A stretch of 64,000 bases of DNA from Pseudanabaena sp. (GTDB taxonomy: Bacteria; Cyanobacteriota; Cyanobacteriia; Pseudanabaenales; Pseudanabaenaceae), in contig QBLS01000005.1 of assembly GCA_003249015.1 (NCBI GenBank), forward strand, positions 157,251 through 221,250, read 5' to 3'. A model generated the notes under the pieces. That model ran no database searches. It worked only from the letters and a program-made list of their open reading frames with translations, and was not told the origin of the DNA. Both the position numbers and the translations under genes were made by a program. The stretch's first letter is position 1. Each line of letters begins with the position of its first letter. Below, piece by piece: positions 25,817-33,755 of the stretch.

Positions 25817-26041
25817 GTGCTGAAATAAAGCATTTAAGTATACTTTAGCGGTGCTGCGGTAGCTGCGAGAGGCATTAGGTGAGACACCTTGGCGATCGCT
25901 GCCATTTTGCAATAGGAATAGGGATAGGGCTGCTGCAAAAACTCGATCTTGATCCCAGTCAGGATGTGAATCTAGGTAATGTTTGAGAGTTTCGTGCAAT
26001 TCTTCAGGAATTTCCGCCAAAATGCTGACGTTGTTAGTCAT
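25814..26041 (-). CDS. DUF2811 family protein
   Basis: 75 residues. The segment SILAEIPEELHETLKHYLDSHPDWDQDRVFAAALSLFLLQNG covers the whole DUF2811 domain, a small helical family found almost only in cyanobacteria and of unknown function. The tail is basic and serine-rich. It is the nearest gene to the DnaA-box cluster, reading away from it, which may be worth noting but says nothing firm about its role. Confidence 0.85.
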   Translation of the reverse strand: MTNNVSILAEIPEELHETLKHYLDSHPDWDQDRVFAAALSLFLLQNGSDRQGVSPNASRSYRSTAKVYLNALFQH

Positions 26042-26335
26042 GCTGAAACCTCAACTATTGATCAAGTTTGATAGAAATTTGGTAGAAACAAGACGACCAT
26101 TTTCAGAGGCCGGGCTTTTATTGTGCGTTCAACAAACGTTATTGTCAACGTAACGAAATATTAAGCAAACCTCGAAATCTTCAATCACAACTTTGAATAA
26201 TCAGCATTTTAGCCTCATACAGTTTACATTTCTTAACATTTTAGCCCCTCTAAAAGTTTTCCCAAACAGAGTCTGAGCTTTGATTAACTAATCCTTAACC
26301 CATATAGCGATCGCATTAAATTCCGAAAAGCTGCC

Positions 26336-26440
26336 TGTGGAAAACTAGTAATTATCTGTGGATAAGTCTGCAATATCTGTGGATAACTCTGTGGAAAACT
26401 TTTGTGGAAATAATTAAAAAAAAATTTTTTTCTTAATATT
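26336..26440. other. oriC: DnaA-box cluster with adjacent A/T run (candidate oriC)
   Basis: Five same-orientation DnaA boxes: TGTGGAAAA 26336-26344, TGTGGATAA 26357-26365, TGTGGATAA 26378-26386, TGTGGAAAA 26390-26398, TGTGGAAAT 26403-26411. Start-to-start spacings are 21, 21, 12 and 13 bases, near whole helical turns. An A/T-only or nearly A/T-only stretch (26411-26440) follows at once, like a DNA unwinding element. A weaker box, TGTGGAAAC, is at 26621-26629. The 650-base gap (26042-26699) has no convincing gene. dnaA and dnaN are not in the window, so the alternative is a DnaA-regulated promoter region. Confidence 0.7.
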
Positions 26441-26648
26441 TGCAAGGTAGCGATCCCCAAATTAGGACGGCAAAACATGGCATTAGCTGTCGTTTTTTGT
26501 AAGTTTTAATGGAATTTCATTCAGGTAAAACACGGCAAAAAGCACCTGAATTTATTACCCTTTAGCTGCAAATCTATAGTTATCTCTGATACACCAGTAA
26601 GGCTCATTCCAAAAATAGCTTGTGGAAACCTCAAACTTTGCCAATACA

Positions 26649-26687
26649 AAAGACGAGTGGCGGCACATTGCGCCACCACTCGTCTTT
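26649..26687. terminator. Palindrome after nfeD
   Basis: AAAGACGAGTGG...CCACTCGTCTTT around CGGCACATTGCGCCA, twelve bases after the nfeD stop. A related ACTCGTCTT arm fragment is seen near 29433 and a GCGAGTGGCGGCGC arm near 57780. Confidence 0.65.
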
Positions 26688-26699
26688 GAGGGAAATTTT

Positions 26700-27140
26700 T
26701 TAAATCCTCTGCTCTAGCCAGTTTTCAGGCACAACTACCAAAGTCGTACCCTGCCGTCTAAGCACAATCACCTGCTGACGCGCCTCAATCGATATTCTGG
26801 GATCATCGCAGATAGCCTTCCATGACACGCCCTCATGCTGTACCCGTCCAGACTTACCAGCAGGAATTTCCGTAAGCGTGATCCCCTGACCTGCTTCGCG
26901 TAATTGCACAGAGTCTCTGGGAATGAAGCGCCGCGACGCAAAAGCCAACATCCCTGCAATCACCATCCACAGGATTATTTGCACAGCAGGAATCGGCAAT
27001 AGTAAGGCGATCGCCGCCACAACTAAAGCTGCTAATCCCATCGCCCCAGCTATCAAAAAAGTGGGCAATGGTACTAATAACTCAATTGCACATAGCGCAA
27101 TCCCGATAATTAGCCAGATTTGGCTAGGCATTAGACTCAT
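26700..27140 (-). CDS. NfeD family membrane protein, short form
   Basis: 146 residues: two or three closely packed membrane helices (IWLIIGIALCAIELLVPLP; LAALVVAAIALLLPIPAVQIILWMVIAGMLAF) and a C-terminal OB-like soluble domain (about 80-146) with GKSGRVQHEGVSWKA and QQVIVLRRQGTTLVVVP. Short NfeD proteins usually work with a SPFH/stomatin partner in membrane microdomains; no such gene is adjacent. Here it is the last gene of an mlaF-mlaD-nfeD operon, with three bases between stop and start, suggesting a shared role in envelope lipid homeostasis (inference). Confidence 0.85.
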   Translation of the reverse strand: MSLMPSQIWLIIGIALCAIELLVPLPTFLIAGAMGLAALVVAAIALLLPIPAVQIILWMVIAGMLAFASRRFIPRDSVQLREAGQGITLTEIPAGKSGRVQHEGVSWKAICDDPRISIEARQQVIVLRRQGTTLVVVPENWLEQRI

Positions 27141-27143
27141 AAA

Positions 27144-28442
27144 CTACTCATTGAGCTTTGTTTCTGGTTTGGCAAGGCTGCTGTTTGGTTTGGGGCTATT
27201 AATTTTTACTTTTTCTGCCTTTTCAAGATTACGGGGACTTTCTTTTTTATCCACATCTTTGTCTACATCCCCCGCAATTGCTTTGATAATCTTGCTGCGA
27301 GCGATCTCCACAGGTGCCGAAAGTTTGGGGCGATCGCTAGCTGACTCAGTGGGGCGCGTGCGGGCAACCGCAGGGAGATCAGGCGCACTGGACAAAAGCC
27401 CACCTAAGCCATTAATCAAATTACGAATATTGCTGCGGAGCTTGGGATCACCCGTCAACTCATCTAGATCAGCCGTAATTTTCTTGGCATTGGCAAAGGT
27501 TGCTCTCGCCGAGTCTAGGGTTTCACGTAGAGAGGCGATCGTAGTAGGGTCGTTCAGCTCGCCCGAAACTTTACGAAGATTTACCGATGTCTCGGCAGCA
27601 TTTTCTGATAGTTTTTGTAAGTTTTCAATGAACTTACCATCATTTAACAGGGGCTTAGCACTGGCAAGTAGCTCTTGCGCCTCTCTAGATGTAGCAGAAA
27701 TGCCATCAAGGGTTTGGGCTAGTTTTTCACGATTGACTTCAATCAATTCTTGGGTGCTGTCAGCGACATTACCCACTTTAGTCGCTGCTCCACTAATTGC
27801 GTCGGCTGTGTCCCCAAACTTGACAATCTGTCCCTCAAATGTCCCCACGACACGGTTTGCAGAGTCAGTTAATTTTTGAATACTCTTGGCAGTTGACTGG
27901 GCGGCGATTAGAGTATCGTTGAGATTTCCGACCAAGTTTTGATCGTTGATCTTGCGTAAGGTCGTACTACTATCTCTGAGCAAGGCAATAAAACTAACTC
28001 CCCTTGTGCCTTCAATTTCGCTACCTTGGCAAACGATTAGTTGGCTGTTGCAGTCCTTGGCTAGGGGATCGACCTGAGGATCAATTGCAACCGTCTCTGC
28101 GGGTGGAAATATATCAATGTTCGTGTTTCCCAAAAATCCACCTTGGTTAGTCTCGGCAACAGAGTTTTTTGGGATCACTAATTTGGGATTATCAATACTT
28201 ACTGTTGCTTCCACAGTATCGGACTTGGCGATCAAAGTTTCGACTTTGCCCACCTCAACACCCCGAAATCGAACCGACGAACCCATGCTTAATCCTGTTG
28301 CATCGGGCAGCTTGATTTTAAATGTAAACTTAGAGCTACTGATCTGTATGCCGCGCAGCCATAAAAGAGAACCACCAAAAGCGGCGACACCACCGATGAT
28401 AAATAAGCCAAGCGCACCATCGCGTAAACTTTTTCGCTGCAC
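27144..28442 (-). CDS. MCE/MlaD family lipid-binding protein
   Basis: 432 residues. One N-terminal membrane anchor (LGLFIIGGVAAFGGSLLWL, about 12-30) is followed by a single MCE domain (about 37-115: LPDATGLSMGSSVRFRGVEVGKVETL, then TNIDIFPP). A long helical region (about 150-330) rich in Ala/Ser/Asn repeats such as LIAAQSTAKSIQKLTDSANRVV could form a needle or barrel, as in other long MCE proteins. The tail is lysine-rich. It is the substrate-binding subunit of an envelope lipid ABC transporter, with the ATPase encoded just upstream. Confidence 0.9.
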   Translation of the reverse strand: MQRKSLRDGALGLFIIGGVAAFGGSLLWLRGIQISSSKFTFKIKLPDATGLSMGSSVRFRGVEVGKVETLIAKSDTVEATVSIDNPKLVIPKNSVAETNQGGFLGNTNIDIFPPAETVAIDPQVDPLAKDCNSQLIVCQGSEIEGTRGVSFIALLRDSSTTLRKINDQNLVGNLNDTLIAAQSTAKSIQKLTDSANRVVGTFEGQIVKFGDTADAISGAATKVGNVADSTQELIEVNREKLAQTLDGISATSREAQELLASAKPLLNDGKFIENLQKLSENAAETSVNLRKVSGELNDPTTIASLRETLDSARATFANAKKITADLDELTGDPKLRSNIRNLINGLGGLLSSAPDLPAVARTRPTESASDRPKLSAPVEIARSKIIKAIAGDVDKDVDKKESPRNLEKAEKVKINSPKPNSSLAKPETKLNE

Positions 28443-28447
28443 GAGCT

Positions 28448-29302
28448 TTATACCTCCTTACTCAAAAGTTGAATCGGTCCGACCGTACTGCCACTAAAAA
28501 ATTGTCTGACATACGGATTGTCCGCGCCATCAATTGTACTAACGTTTCCTGCATAGCGCACTGATCCGCGATAAAGAACAATCAAGCGATCGCTGGTACG
28601 CCGAATTGTACTGTCCTGATGAGTGACCACAATGTAACTATCACAAACCTGTTGCTCTCTAAGTGATCGCATCAAGTCTTCGATGATGGTCGAAGCAACA
28701 GGGTCTAGCCCTGCGGTCGGCTCATCATAGAGTAGGACTTTTTTGGTTTTAGTTTTAGCAGTGGGGTCATCCATGATTGCTCTGGCAAAGCTAACCCGTT
28801 TTCGCATCCCTCCTGATAGTTGACTCGGATAGCGATCGCAAATGTTTTCTAGTCCCACCATGGCGAGTTTTTGTTCGACGAGTCGATAAATCTCGCGGCG
28901 TGACAGGCGGGAATGCTCAAATAGGGAAAAGCCAATATTTTCGGCAACCGTCAACGAGTCAAATAGAGCCGCATTTTGGAACACCATGCCAATACTCAGT
29001 CCATAATTTGCCTCTTGAATGTCTTCGGTAGAGACTGAGTTGCCATTGATATAGACCTCTCCTTGATCGGGAGCAAGTAGTCCACAAATTAGGCGTAAAA
29101 TCGTGGACTTGCCCGTGCCAGAGGGTCCAATAATGGCGATCGCTTCTCCAGAATGGACTGTCAGATCAACTCCATTGAGTACTGTGTTGGTGCCAAAGGT
29201 TTTATGGACTCCACGCAGTTCTAATAAAGGAGTGACTACATCACCACCATTTTGGGCTGAGATAGTTGAATTGATTGGAGCTTTGGCTGGTTCCATCGGC
29301 AT
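28448..29302 (-). CDS. ABC transporter ATPase, MlaF-like
   Basis: 284 residues of a standard ABC ATPase: Walker A GPSGTGKST, Q-loop region MVFQNAALFDSLTVAEN, signature LSGGMRKRVSFARAI, Walker B VLLYDEPTAGLDP and switch His in VTHQD. The LSGGM(R/K)KRV signature and TAGLDPV are typical of MlaF/TTG2A ATPases for phospholipid transport. It starts the three-gene operon; the permease (MlaE type) is not in the window and must be encoded elsewhere. A composite repeat lies 69 bases upstream of the start. Confidence 0.92.
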   Translation of the reverse strand: MPMEPAKAPINSTISAQNGGDVVTPLLELRGVHKTFGTNTVLNGVDLTVHSGEAIAIIGPSGTGKSTILRLICGLLAPDQGEVYINGNSVSTEDIQEANYGLSIGMVFQNAALFDSLTVAENIGFSLFEHSRLSRREIYRLVEQKLAMVGLENICDRYPSQLSGGMRKRVSFARAIMDDPTAKTKTKKVLLYDEPTAGLDPVASTIIEDLMRSLREQQVCDSYIVVTHQDSTIRRTSDRLIVLYRGSVRYAGNVSTIDGADNPYVRQFFSGSTVGPIQLLSKEV

Positions 29303-29370
29303 CTAGTTTTTGATTGCAAAAATCTCGCTACTCAAAAACTAACACTTTTTCAGAATTTTTTCCAAGTATA

Positions 29371-29431
29371 TACAGCGCTTTGCGCTTAGTTAGAACCCAA
29401 ATAAACTTGAGGAAGCGGCGCTCCGCGCCGC
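29371..29431 (-). repeat. Composite palindrome plus leader hairpin
   Basis: Read toward the mlaF-like start: GCGGCGC-GGA-GCGCCGC palindrome (29415-29431), then TTGGGTT and AAGCGCAAAGCGCTGTA (29371-29387). It has the same order and orientation as the copies before ilvA and purN. Confidence 0.65.
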
Positions 29432-29485
29432 CACTCGTCTTACAAGAATTACTACAGATGTGAGTGAGCGATAATTCACCCATAT

Positions 29486-29526
29486 AAAACTTGTGCATCG
29501 CGGCAGAGCCGCGATGCACAAGTTTT
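29486..29526. terminator. 19-bp palindrome after dpsA
   Basis: Arms AAAACTTGTGCATCGCGGC and complement with loop AGA, perfect, 35 bases after the dpsA stop. Good terminator candidate with T-run on the proximal side. Confidence 0.72.
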
Positions 29527-29561
29527 CTGAATTTTCAAAATAAGCACAAGTAAGTGCTCAA

Positions 29562-30113
29562 CTATCTGCCAACGAAAGCGATCGTCAAGCTATCAGAGGC
29601 TAGGAAATGATCGAGATGGTAAGCCCGCTCTTCAGACTTGAGCAAAATCGTTTCTAATAAGTAACGAGTAGCGCGATCGCCAAGACTTTCAGCCTGAGCC
29701 GACTGACGACGCAATAGTTGAATAACTGCTTGCTCAGCCTTAAGGTCATGCTCAACCATAGAGCGGCAATCATAAACTCCGTCATCCTCGGACTCAATGC
29801 AAGATAGTTCGGCTAGCTTGGCAAAACTGGCTACAGGAATACCGCCTAGACCATTTTGACGTTCACCAAGGTCATGCACATGCCCCGATACATCCTTGAG
29901 GCTATCTTCAAAAAACTGATGTAAAGAATAGAACTCAGCACCATCAACTACAAAGTGGTGCTTTTGATATTGCAAATATAAAGCCTGAAAACTAGCTAAA
30001 GCTATGTTTAATCCTTCACAGACTGGTGTGGTTACACTTTTATCTAACAATACGGGGTTGTCAGCGACTTCGCCAAATGCTCGAACTAGACCTTTCACTG
30101 TAGACATAGTCAA
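29562..30113 (-). CDS. dpsA: DpsA, DNA-starvation/ferritin-like protein
   Basis: 183 residues of the Dps four-helix family that oxidises and stores iron and protects DNA from peroxide. The ferroxidase segment reads [20 protein letters not shown] and GHVHDLGER. Compared with E. coli Dps, His65 and Glu84 are kept, but His80 replaces an iron-binding Asp and Glu69 takes the place of another. A His-containing centre of this kind is known in Thermosynechococcus DpsA. The N-terminus is short and not lysine-rich, so DNA binding is uncertain. It is monocistronic with a 360-base upstream gap. Confidence 0.9.
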   Translation of the reverse strand: MTMSTVKGLVRAFGEVADNPVLLDKSVTTPVCEGLNIALASFQALYLQYQKHHFVVDGAEFYSLHQFFEDSLKDVSGHVHDLGERQNGLGGIPVASFAKLAELSCIESEDDGVYDCRSMVEHDLKAEQAVIQLLRRQSAQAESLGDRATRYLLETILLKSEERAYHLDHFLASDSLTIAFVGR

Positions 30114-30508
30114 GTATTCCTATTAATTAATTAGATTTATTGCTCAAACGTAGTATGGCATATTTTCAAGAAAGAAAATCACTATATTTTCACTTATAAG
30201 GATTTCCTTGCAATAGATTGGGTTTACAACTCAAATCTATAAGCTCTTTAGATTTAAGAAAAGCCGTCCGTATAGCCTTTAGCTAAGGCTTTTGAGAGAG
30301 CAGCGCATCATATGAGTAATGGTCGTCAATTGGTTGACTAAAGCTAAAAATTCTGAATCAAAAAAAAATTAATTGCAAATTACTTGCATTTATAGGGTGG
30401 GATATATTAGTCTATAAATTAGTTATTGCAACAAACTCTCAATAATTTACAAATAAATGACTTGGATTTTGTTTGACCCCCAAAATCATTCTCACCCTAA
30501 AAACGCTC
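30114..30508. other. Gene-free gap between divergent dpsA and a small gene
   Basis: No coding potential seen. The region is A/T-rich (poly-A run near 30361-30368) and should hold both divergent promoters. A run such as TTGCAAATTACTTGCATTTATAGGG near 30372-30396 could be a promoter for the rightward gene, but no operator can be assigned. Confidence 0.4.
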
Positions 30509-30733
30509 ATGTTAAATCAAGTAGCTACAGTTGAAGGTATTGTTAGATGGGAAATTTATCATCGCTTACAGGATCTGGAAATCCCTTGTAAGTGCAGTTC
30601 TGGCTCACCTCTCACTGTCGATATTTCCAGCCCAAACCATCTAATTCAGTTTTGGAAGATATCTCAAAGAGTAAACGCCTCGCGTACTGAACTGGTTCAA
30701 ATTTTAGAAAATAATTGGCGATTAGTTGATTAG
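30509..30733 (+). CDS. Conserved cyanobacterial hypothetical protein
   Basis: About 74 residues beginning MLNQVATVEGIVRWEIYHRLQDLEIPC. Features: a helical N-terminal half, two cysteines (IPCKCSSGSPL), and a helix with SRTELVQILENNWRLVD at the end. It looks like one of the small cyanobacteria-specific proteins of unknown function; I assign no family. A TTG at 30473 is open, but the ATG at 30509 gives the natural N-terminus. It is 60 bases upstream of the ferredoxin-domain gene and probably shares its transcript. Confidence 0.65.
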   Translation: MLNQVATVEGIVRWEIYHRLQDLEIPCKCSSGSPLTVDISSPNHLIQFWKISQRVNASRTELVQILENNWRLVD

Positions 30734-30792
30734 CTGTTGTGTAGTCGTTACTAGAAAAGCTTTAATTCAAAGTGAAAGTTTGAAATCGGACA

Positions 30793-31401
30793 ATGGTTGA
30801 ACTAGAGATGCAAAGTGCTGATTTTCAAATTACTGCTCAACTGTCTGGTTTGATTACCAAAGATGGCGATCGCATCAAATACTTGCGAGTAATGCTCGCT
30901 GAAAGAGAATACTGGGTCAAGATACCTAAAGAATTAAGTCGAGGACTCAATCCCTATTCTGTTGACTTTCAAGTTGGATCTTGGCTAGAAATTGTCGGAG
31001 TACAGACCATTGATCGCAAAAAAGGCATTCTCAAATTAGTAGCCTCTTCATTTAGCAACGTTAATACACCTGTTAAAGATAGTAGTGCTGCGATCCAGAC
31101 AGAAGCGATCGCACCTAAAAAACAATCCCAAAAGCAAATCAATGCTTGCATTTTAATTTGTCAAAAGTCTGACTGTTGGCAAAGGGGAGGGAAGGAAGTC
31201 TATCAGAATTTAGAAAAGATTATTCAAGAACGTGGCTTAAGCGATCAGATCCAACTCCAAAAAACTGGATGTCAGAAGCAATGCAAAAAAGCTCCTAATC
31301 TAGTGGTCATGCCCAATAAATCTCGCCATAGTTTTGTACGACCCACAGAAGCTGCTTCGCTCCTAGACAAGTACTTCTCTAACATCAGTTCAAAAGGATA
31401 G
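30793..31401 (+). CDS. Thioredoxin-fold [2Fe-2S] ferredoxin domain protein
   Basis: 202 residues. The first 100 form a beta-rich region of unknown fold (ITAQLSGLITKDGDRIKYLRVML, YWVKIPKEL, DFQVGSWLEIVGVQ) possibly OB-like. The C-terminal domain (about 115-198) has the four-cysteine pattern of thioredoxin-like ferredoxins: C-x4-C in ICQKSDCWQRGG and C-x3-C in KTGCQKQCKKAPNLVVMP. It probably carries a [2Fe-2S] cluster and transfers electrons; the partner is unknown. Confidence 0.82.
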   Translation: MVELEMQSADFQITAQLSGLITKDGDRIKYLRVMLAEREYWVKIPKELSRGLNPYSVDFQVGSWLEIVGVQTIDRKKGILKLVASSFSNVNTPVKDSSAAIQTEAIAPKKQSQKQINACILICQKSDCWQRGGKEVYQNLEKIIQERGLSDQIQLQKTGCQKQCKKAPNLVVMPNKSRHSFVRPTEAASLLDKYFSNISSKG

Positions 31402-31490
31402 GTAACTCCAAATGGGTTTTTAGCCTTTGGGTATAGGATATTGGAAGCATTTCTAGCTTGCTTGATGATTGCTGGGCTAGTGAAAATTGT

Positions 31491-32282
31491 TTAACGTCTG
31501 TCCCTTTCAAGATCGCTTTCAACTTTCTCCCATAACCATTGCTCGTCTTTACCTTTATGTCTGTTGGCTGCACCCTCATAGAGCCTCACAGCTAGCTTTT
31601 CATCACCATTTACCATAGCTCTGACTTGATAAGGTATGAACTTAGGACTACTCCGAGCAGGAATAGTCTGAGTTTTACTACCATTGTGATTAGCTAAAAG
31701 TTCTCTACCCATAGTCATGTAGTTACCCTCCTCTAGTTCACGCAAAGATTCAAAAGGAGGAGGGTTAAAAGGTTTAGGGTTATTTGGTAAGGGCAATGGA
31801 TCTGTATCGGGCTCAGTATCATCACATTTACCATCATTATTTTGCTTAGGGTTATTTCTTTTTTTATTTTCCCTATAACTAATAATGCTTCCGATTATCC
31901 CTACAGGAATCTGTAAAAGTATTTGTCGCAAATCTATTGGCTGACCTCTAGTAATTGCTACTGCCATCAAAATAGCCCCTACACCTGACATAGCCCCTAA
32001 GAATGTATAAAAAATCAGATATCTAAACTTGAAACCCTTATCCTTAATCTTTTTAAATTTAATATTTTGTTTTTTATTATTACCTTTAAAACTTAAACCA
32101 ATAATTAATCCAAACGTAGCCCCTATCCAAGCCCCTAGATGTGGATTAAAAGGTAATGCTAATGATTTACCAAGTATTCCCCACAAGCTAAGCCCTACCA
32201 ATGCACCTAATGAGGTAAACAAAATCGTACATAGTAATATATTTAAGTCATCCCTACTTATCCAACGCTTATTAGTCATCAA
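31491..32282 (-). CDS. Membrane protein of unknown function
   Basis: 263 residues. Two pairs of membrane helices (about 14-36 with 47-63; 87-109 with 118-135), the first glycine-rich, are followed by an Asn/Pro-rich linker (DTDPLPLPNNPKPFNPPPFE) and a soluble C-terminal domain (about 170-263) with ELEEGNYMTMGRELLA, IPYQVRAMVNGDEKLAVRLYEGAAN and QWLWEKVESDLERDR. The coding strand is A/T-richer than neighbouring genes, hinting at acquisition. No family is recognised. The end of the tail is charged and helical. Confidence 0.72.
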   Translation of the reverse strand: MMTNKRWISRDDLNILLCTILFTSLGALVGLSLWGILGKSLALPFNPHLGAWIGATFGLIIGLSFKGNNKKQNIKFKKIKDKGFKFRYLIFYTFLGAMSGVGAILMAVAITRGQPIDLRQILLQIPVGIIGSIISYRENKKRNNPKQNNDGKCDDTEPDTDPLPLPNNPKPFNPPPFESLRELEEGNYMTMGRELLANHNGSKTQTIPARSSPKFIPYQVRAMVNGDEKLAVRLYEGAANRHKGKDEQWLWEKVESDLERDRR

Positions 32283-32540
32283 ATTATTATCTAAACTTTC
32301 ATAATTATCACTTAAGAAGTTTAGATAAGGATGTTTTTATTAATACTGATTATTTAGATATATTTTTCATTTTTCATGATTGGATTGCTAAGCAATCCTT
32401 TCTAGGTCTTCTAAGGCATGAACAGCAATGGTGAGGGTTATCTAATAAGTTTCTATGCCTGTCTAAGTATGGATTTACAGACACTCACACAGCAATGTCT
32501 TTATTTCTGCTTAGATCCTGATCTGCAATATTGAAAAATA

Positions 32541-32613
32541 AGCTGGGGACGAGACTCGAACTCGTGACCTACTGATTACAAATCAGTTGCTCTACCAACT
32601 GAGCTACACCAGC
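32541..32613 (-). tRNA. tRNA-Thr(UGU)
   Basis: Cloverleaf on the minus strand: acceptor GCTGGTG/CCCCAGC, D-arm GCTCAGTTGGTAGAGC, anticodon arm ACTGA-TTTGTAA-TCAGT with anticodon TGT, T-arm ACGAG-TTCGAGT-CTCGT. The discriminator is T and CCA is not encoded. One acceptor pair (position 6-67) is T-C, a mismatch; all other stems pair. It reads ACA codons for threonine. Confidence 0.93.
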
Positions 32614-32707
32614 AAAAATAAATACTTTGAAATCATAACAGCACAGCGTCATTAATCGCAACAACCAATCTTGTTAAAAACAAATTGTCAGTCTATCTAT
32701 TAAGGTT

Positions 32708-32746
32708 CAGGTTTATTGCCCTGCCTTCAGCGCGGAAATAAACCTG
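32708..32746. repeat. Imperfect hairpin upstream of the J-domain gene
   Basis: CAGGTTTATT...AATAAACCTG with a partly paired GCCCTGCCTTCAGCGCGG centre. It is in a 340-base gap (32614-32954) with no gene. Confidence 0.5.
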
Positions 32747-32954
32747 AGTGTTGGTACGCTTTTGTGAATTGGTACAATTAATGAGATTTAATTAAAATCG
32801 TTATAAGCACCTAGCCATAAATAAACTAAACATCTGGGAGCCTGTTCCGCCCACAGTGCAGACAGAGCAACCTTTGATTTTTAGTTTTAATTAGGCTGAG
32901 TTACTTAGAAATTCAAAAAAAGTAAAACCTCGAAATTTTAGATTACACAAGGAC

Positions 32955-33647
32955 ATGGCTAGGACAGGCGATCGCACTCAAACAATCAATCACTATCAAA
33001 CCCTAAAGATTAGCTACAACGCGGCTCCTGCTGATGTCAAGAAAGCCTATCGCGGATTAGTGAAGGTCTATCATCCCGATTGCAACCATCATTTAGATAA
33101 TCATGATGCGATCGCCTCAATTAACCTCGCTTACGAAGTTCTCAGCAATCCTCAATCAAGGGCTAGCTACGATCGCACCCTAGGGATTAAGCACAGTCCT
33201 AACGCCAATCCCAAGCGATCGCCGACTAAGCGGGAAACCCACCTCAATGAGGATCAAAAGCTCGATCGCTGGGCAAAGCAAGTCTACGAGCCGATTATGG
33301 AGATGCTAGAGGTAATTCTCGATAGCCTTGATGAGCAGATCGATGCTCTGGCTGACGATCCCTTTGACGATGGTTTGATGGAAGACTTTGAGGACTACAT
33401 TGATGAATGTCGTGGCTCCTATGCTAAGGCTCAGATTTTCTTTAGGGCGTTTCCTAACCCCACCTCAGCAGCAGGAATCGCTAGCTATCTTTACCATTGC
33501 CTCAATGCGATCGCCGATGGGATCGAAGAGCTAAATTATTTCACGATGAATTTTGACGATCGCCACTTGCACACGGGGCAGGAGCTATGGCGCAGGGCAG
33601 AAGAAATGCGTTATTACGCCCAATCAGGAATGGAAAGTTTGCAATAA
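32955..33647 (+). CDS. J-domain protein (DnaJ-like co-chaperone)
   Basis: 230 residues. An N-terminal J domain (about 12-78: YQTLKISYNAAPADVKKAYRGL, VYHPDCN with the HPD tripeptide, INLAYEVLSNPQSRASYDRTL) would stimulate a DnaK ATPase. There is no Gly/Phe or zinc-finger region, so it is a type III J-protein. The remaining 140 residues are acidic and helical (EVILDSLDEQIDALADDPFDDGLMEDFEDYID) and probably confer client or location specificity. Its last codon and stop lie inside a palindrome. Confidence 0.9.
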   Translation: MARTGDRTQTINHYQTLKISYNAAPADVKKAYRGLVKVYHPDCNHHLDNHDAIASINLAYEVLSNPQSRASYDRTLGIKHSPNANPKRSPTKRETHLNEDQKLDRWAKQVYEPIMEMLEVILDSLDEQIDALADDPFDDGLMEDFEDYIDECRGSYAKAQIFFRAFPNPTSAAGIASYLYHCLNAIADGIEELNYFTMNFDDRHLHTGQELWRRAEEMRYYAQSGMESLQ

Positions 33648-33691
33648 AAAGTTAAAAGTGCTGCAAAGCAGCACTTTTAACTTTTTATTGC
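33641..33691. terminator. 24-bp palindrome containing the J-protein stop
   Basis: Perfect arms 33641-33664 and 33668-33691 (GCAATAAAAAGTTAAAAGTG..., inner GTGCTGC-AAA-GCAGCAC). The left arm begins with the final Gln codon and TAA. Confidence 0.8.
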
Positions 33692-33712
33692 GGTTTGCTT
33701 AGTAATTGTTTT

Positions 33713-33753
33713 AAAAAATTGACCCGCACGCTTCGCGTGCGGGTCAATTTTTT
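33713..33753. terminator. 19-bp palindrome after ilvA
   Basis: AAAAAATTGACCCGCACGC, loop TTC, complement. It ends three bases from the ilvA stop and has T-runs on both sides, a textbook bidirectional terminator between convergent genes. Confidence 0.8.
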
Positions 33754-33755
33754 GA

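Noticed and set aside
26284..26478. Minus-strand frame of 64 codons across the DnaA boxes
   Set aside because: It is composed of translated DnaA boxes and A-runs (repeated Phe-Pro-Gln), so it is a by-product of the origin-like sequence.
26923..27879. Long plus-strand frame of 318 codons opposite nfeD and the MCE gene
   Set aside because: It is the antisense of two well-supported genes, is extremely rich in Ser/Ala/Leu, and has no family resemblance.
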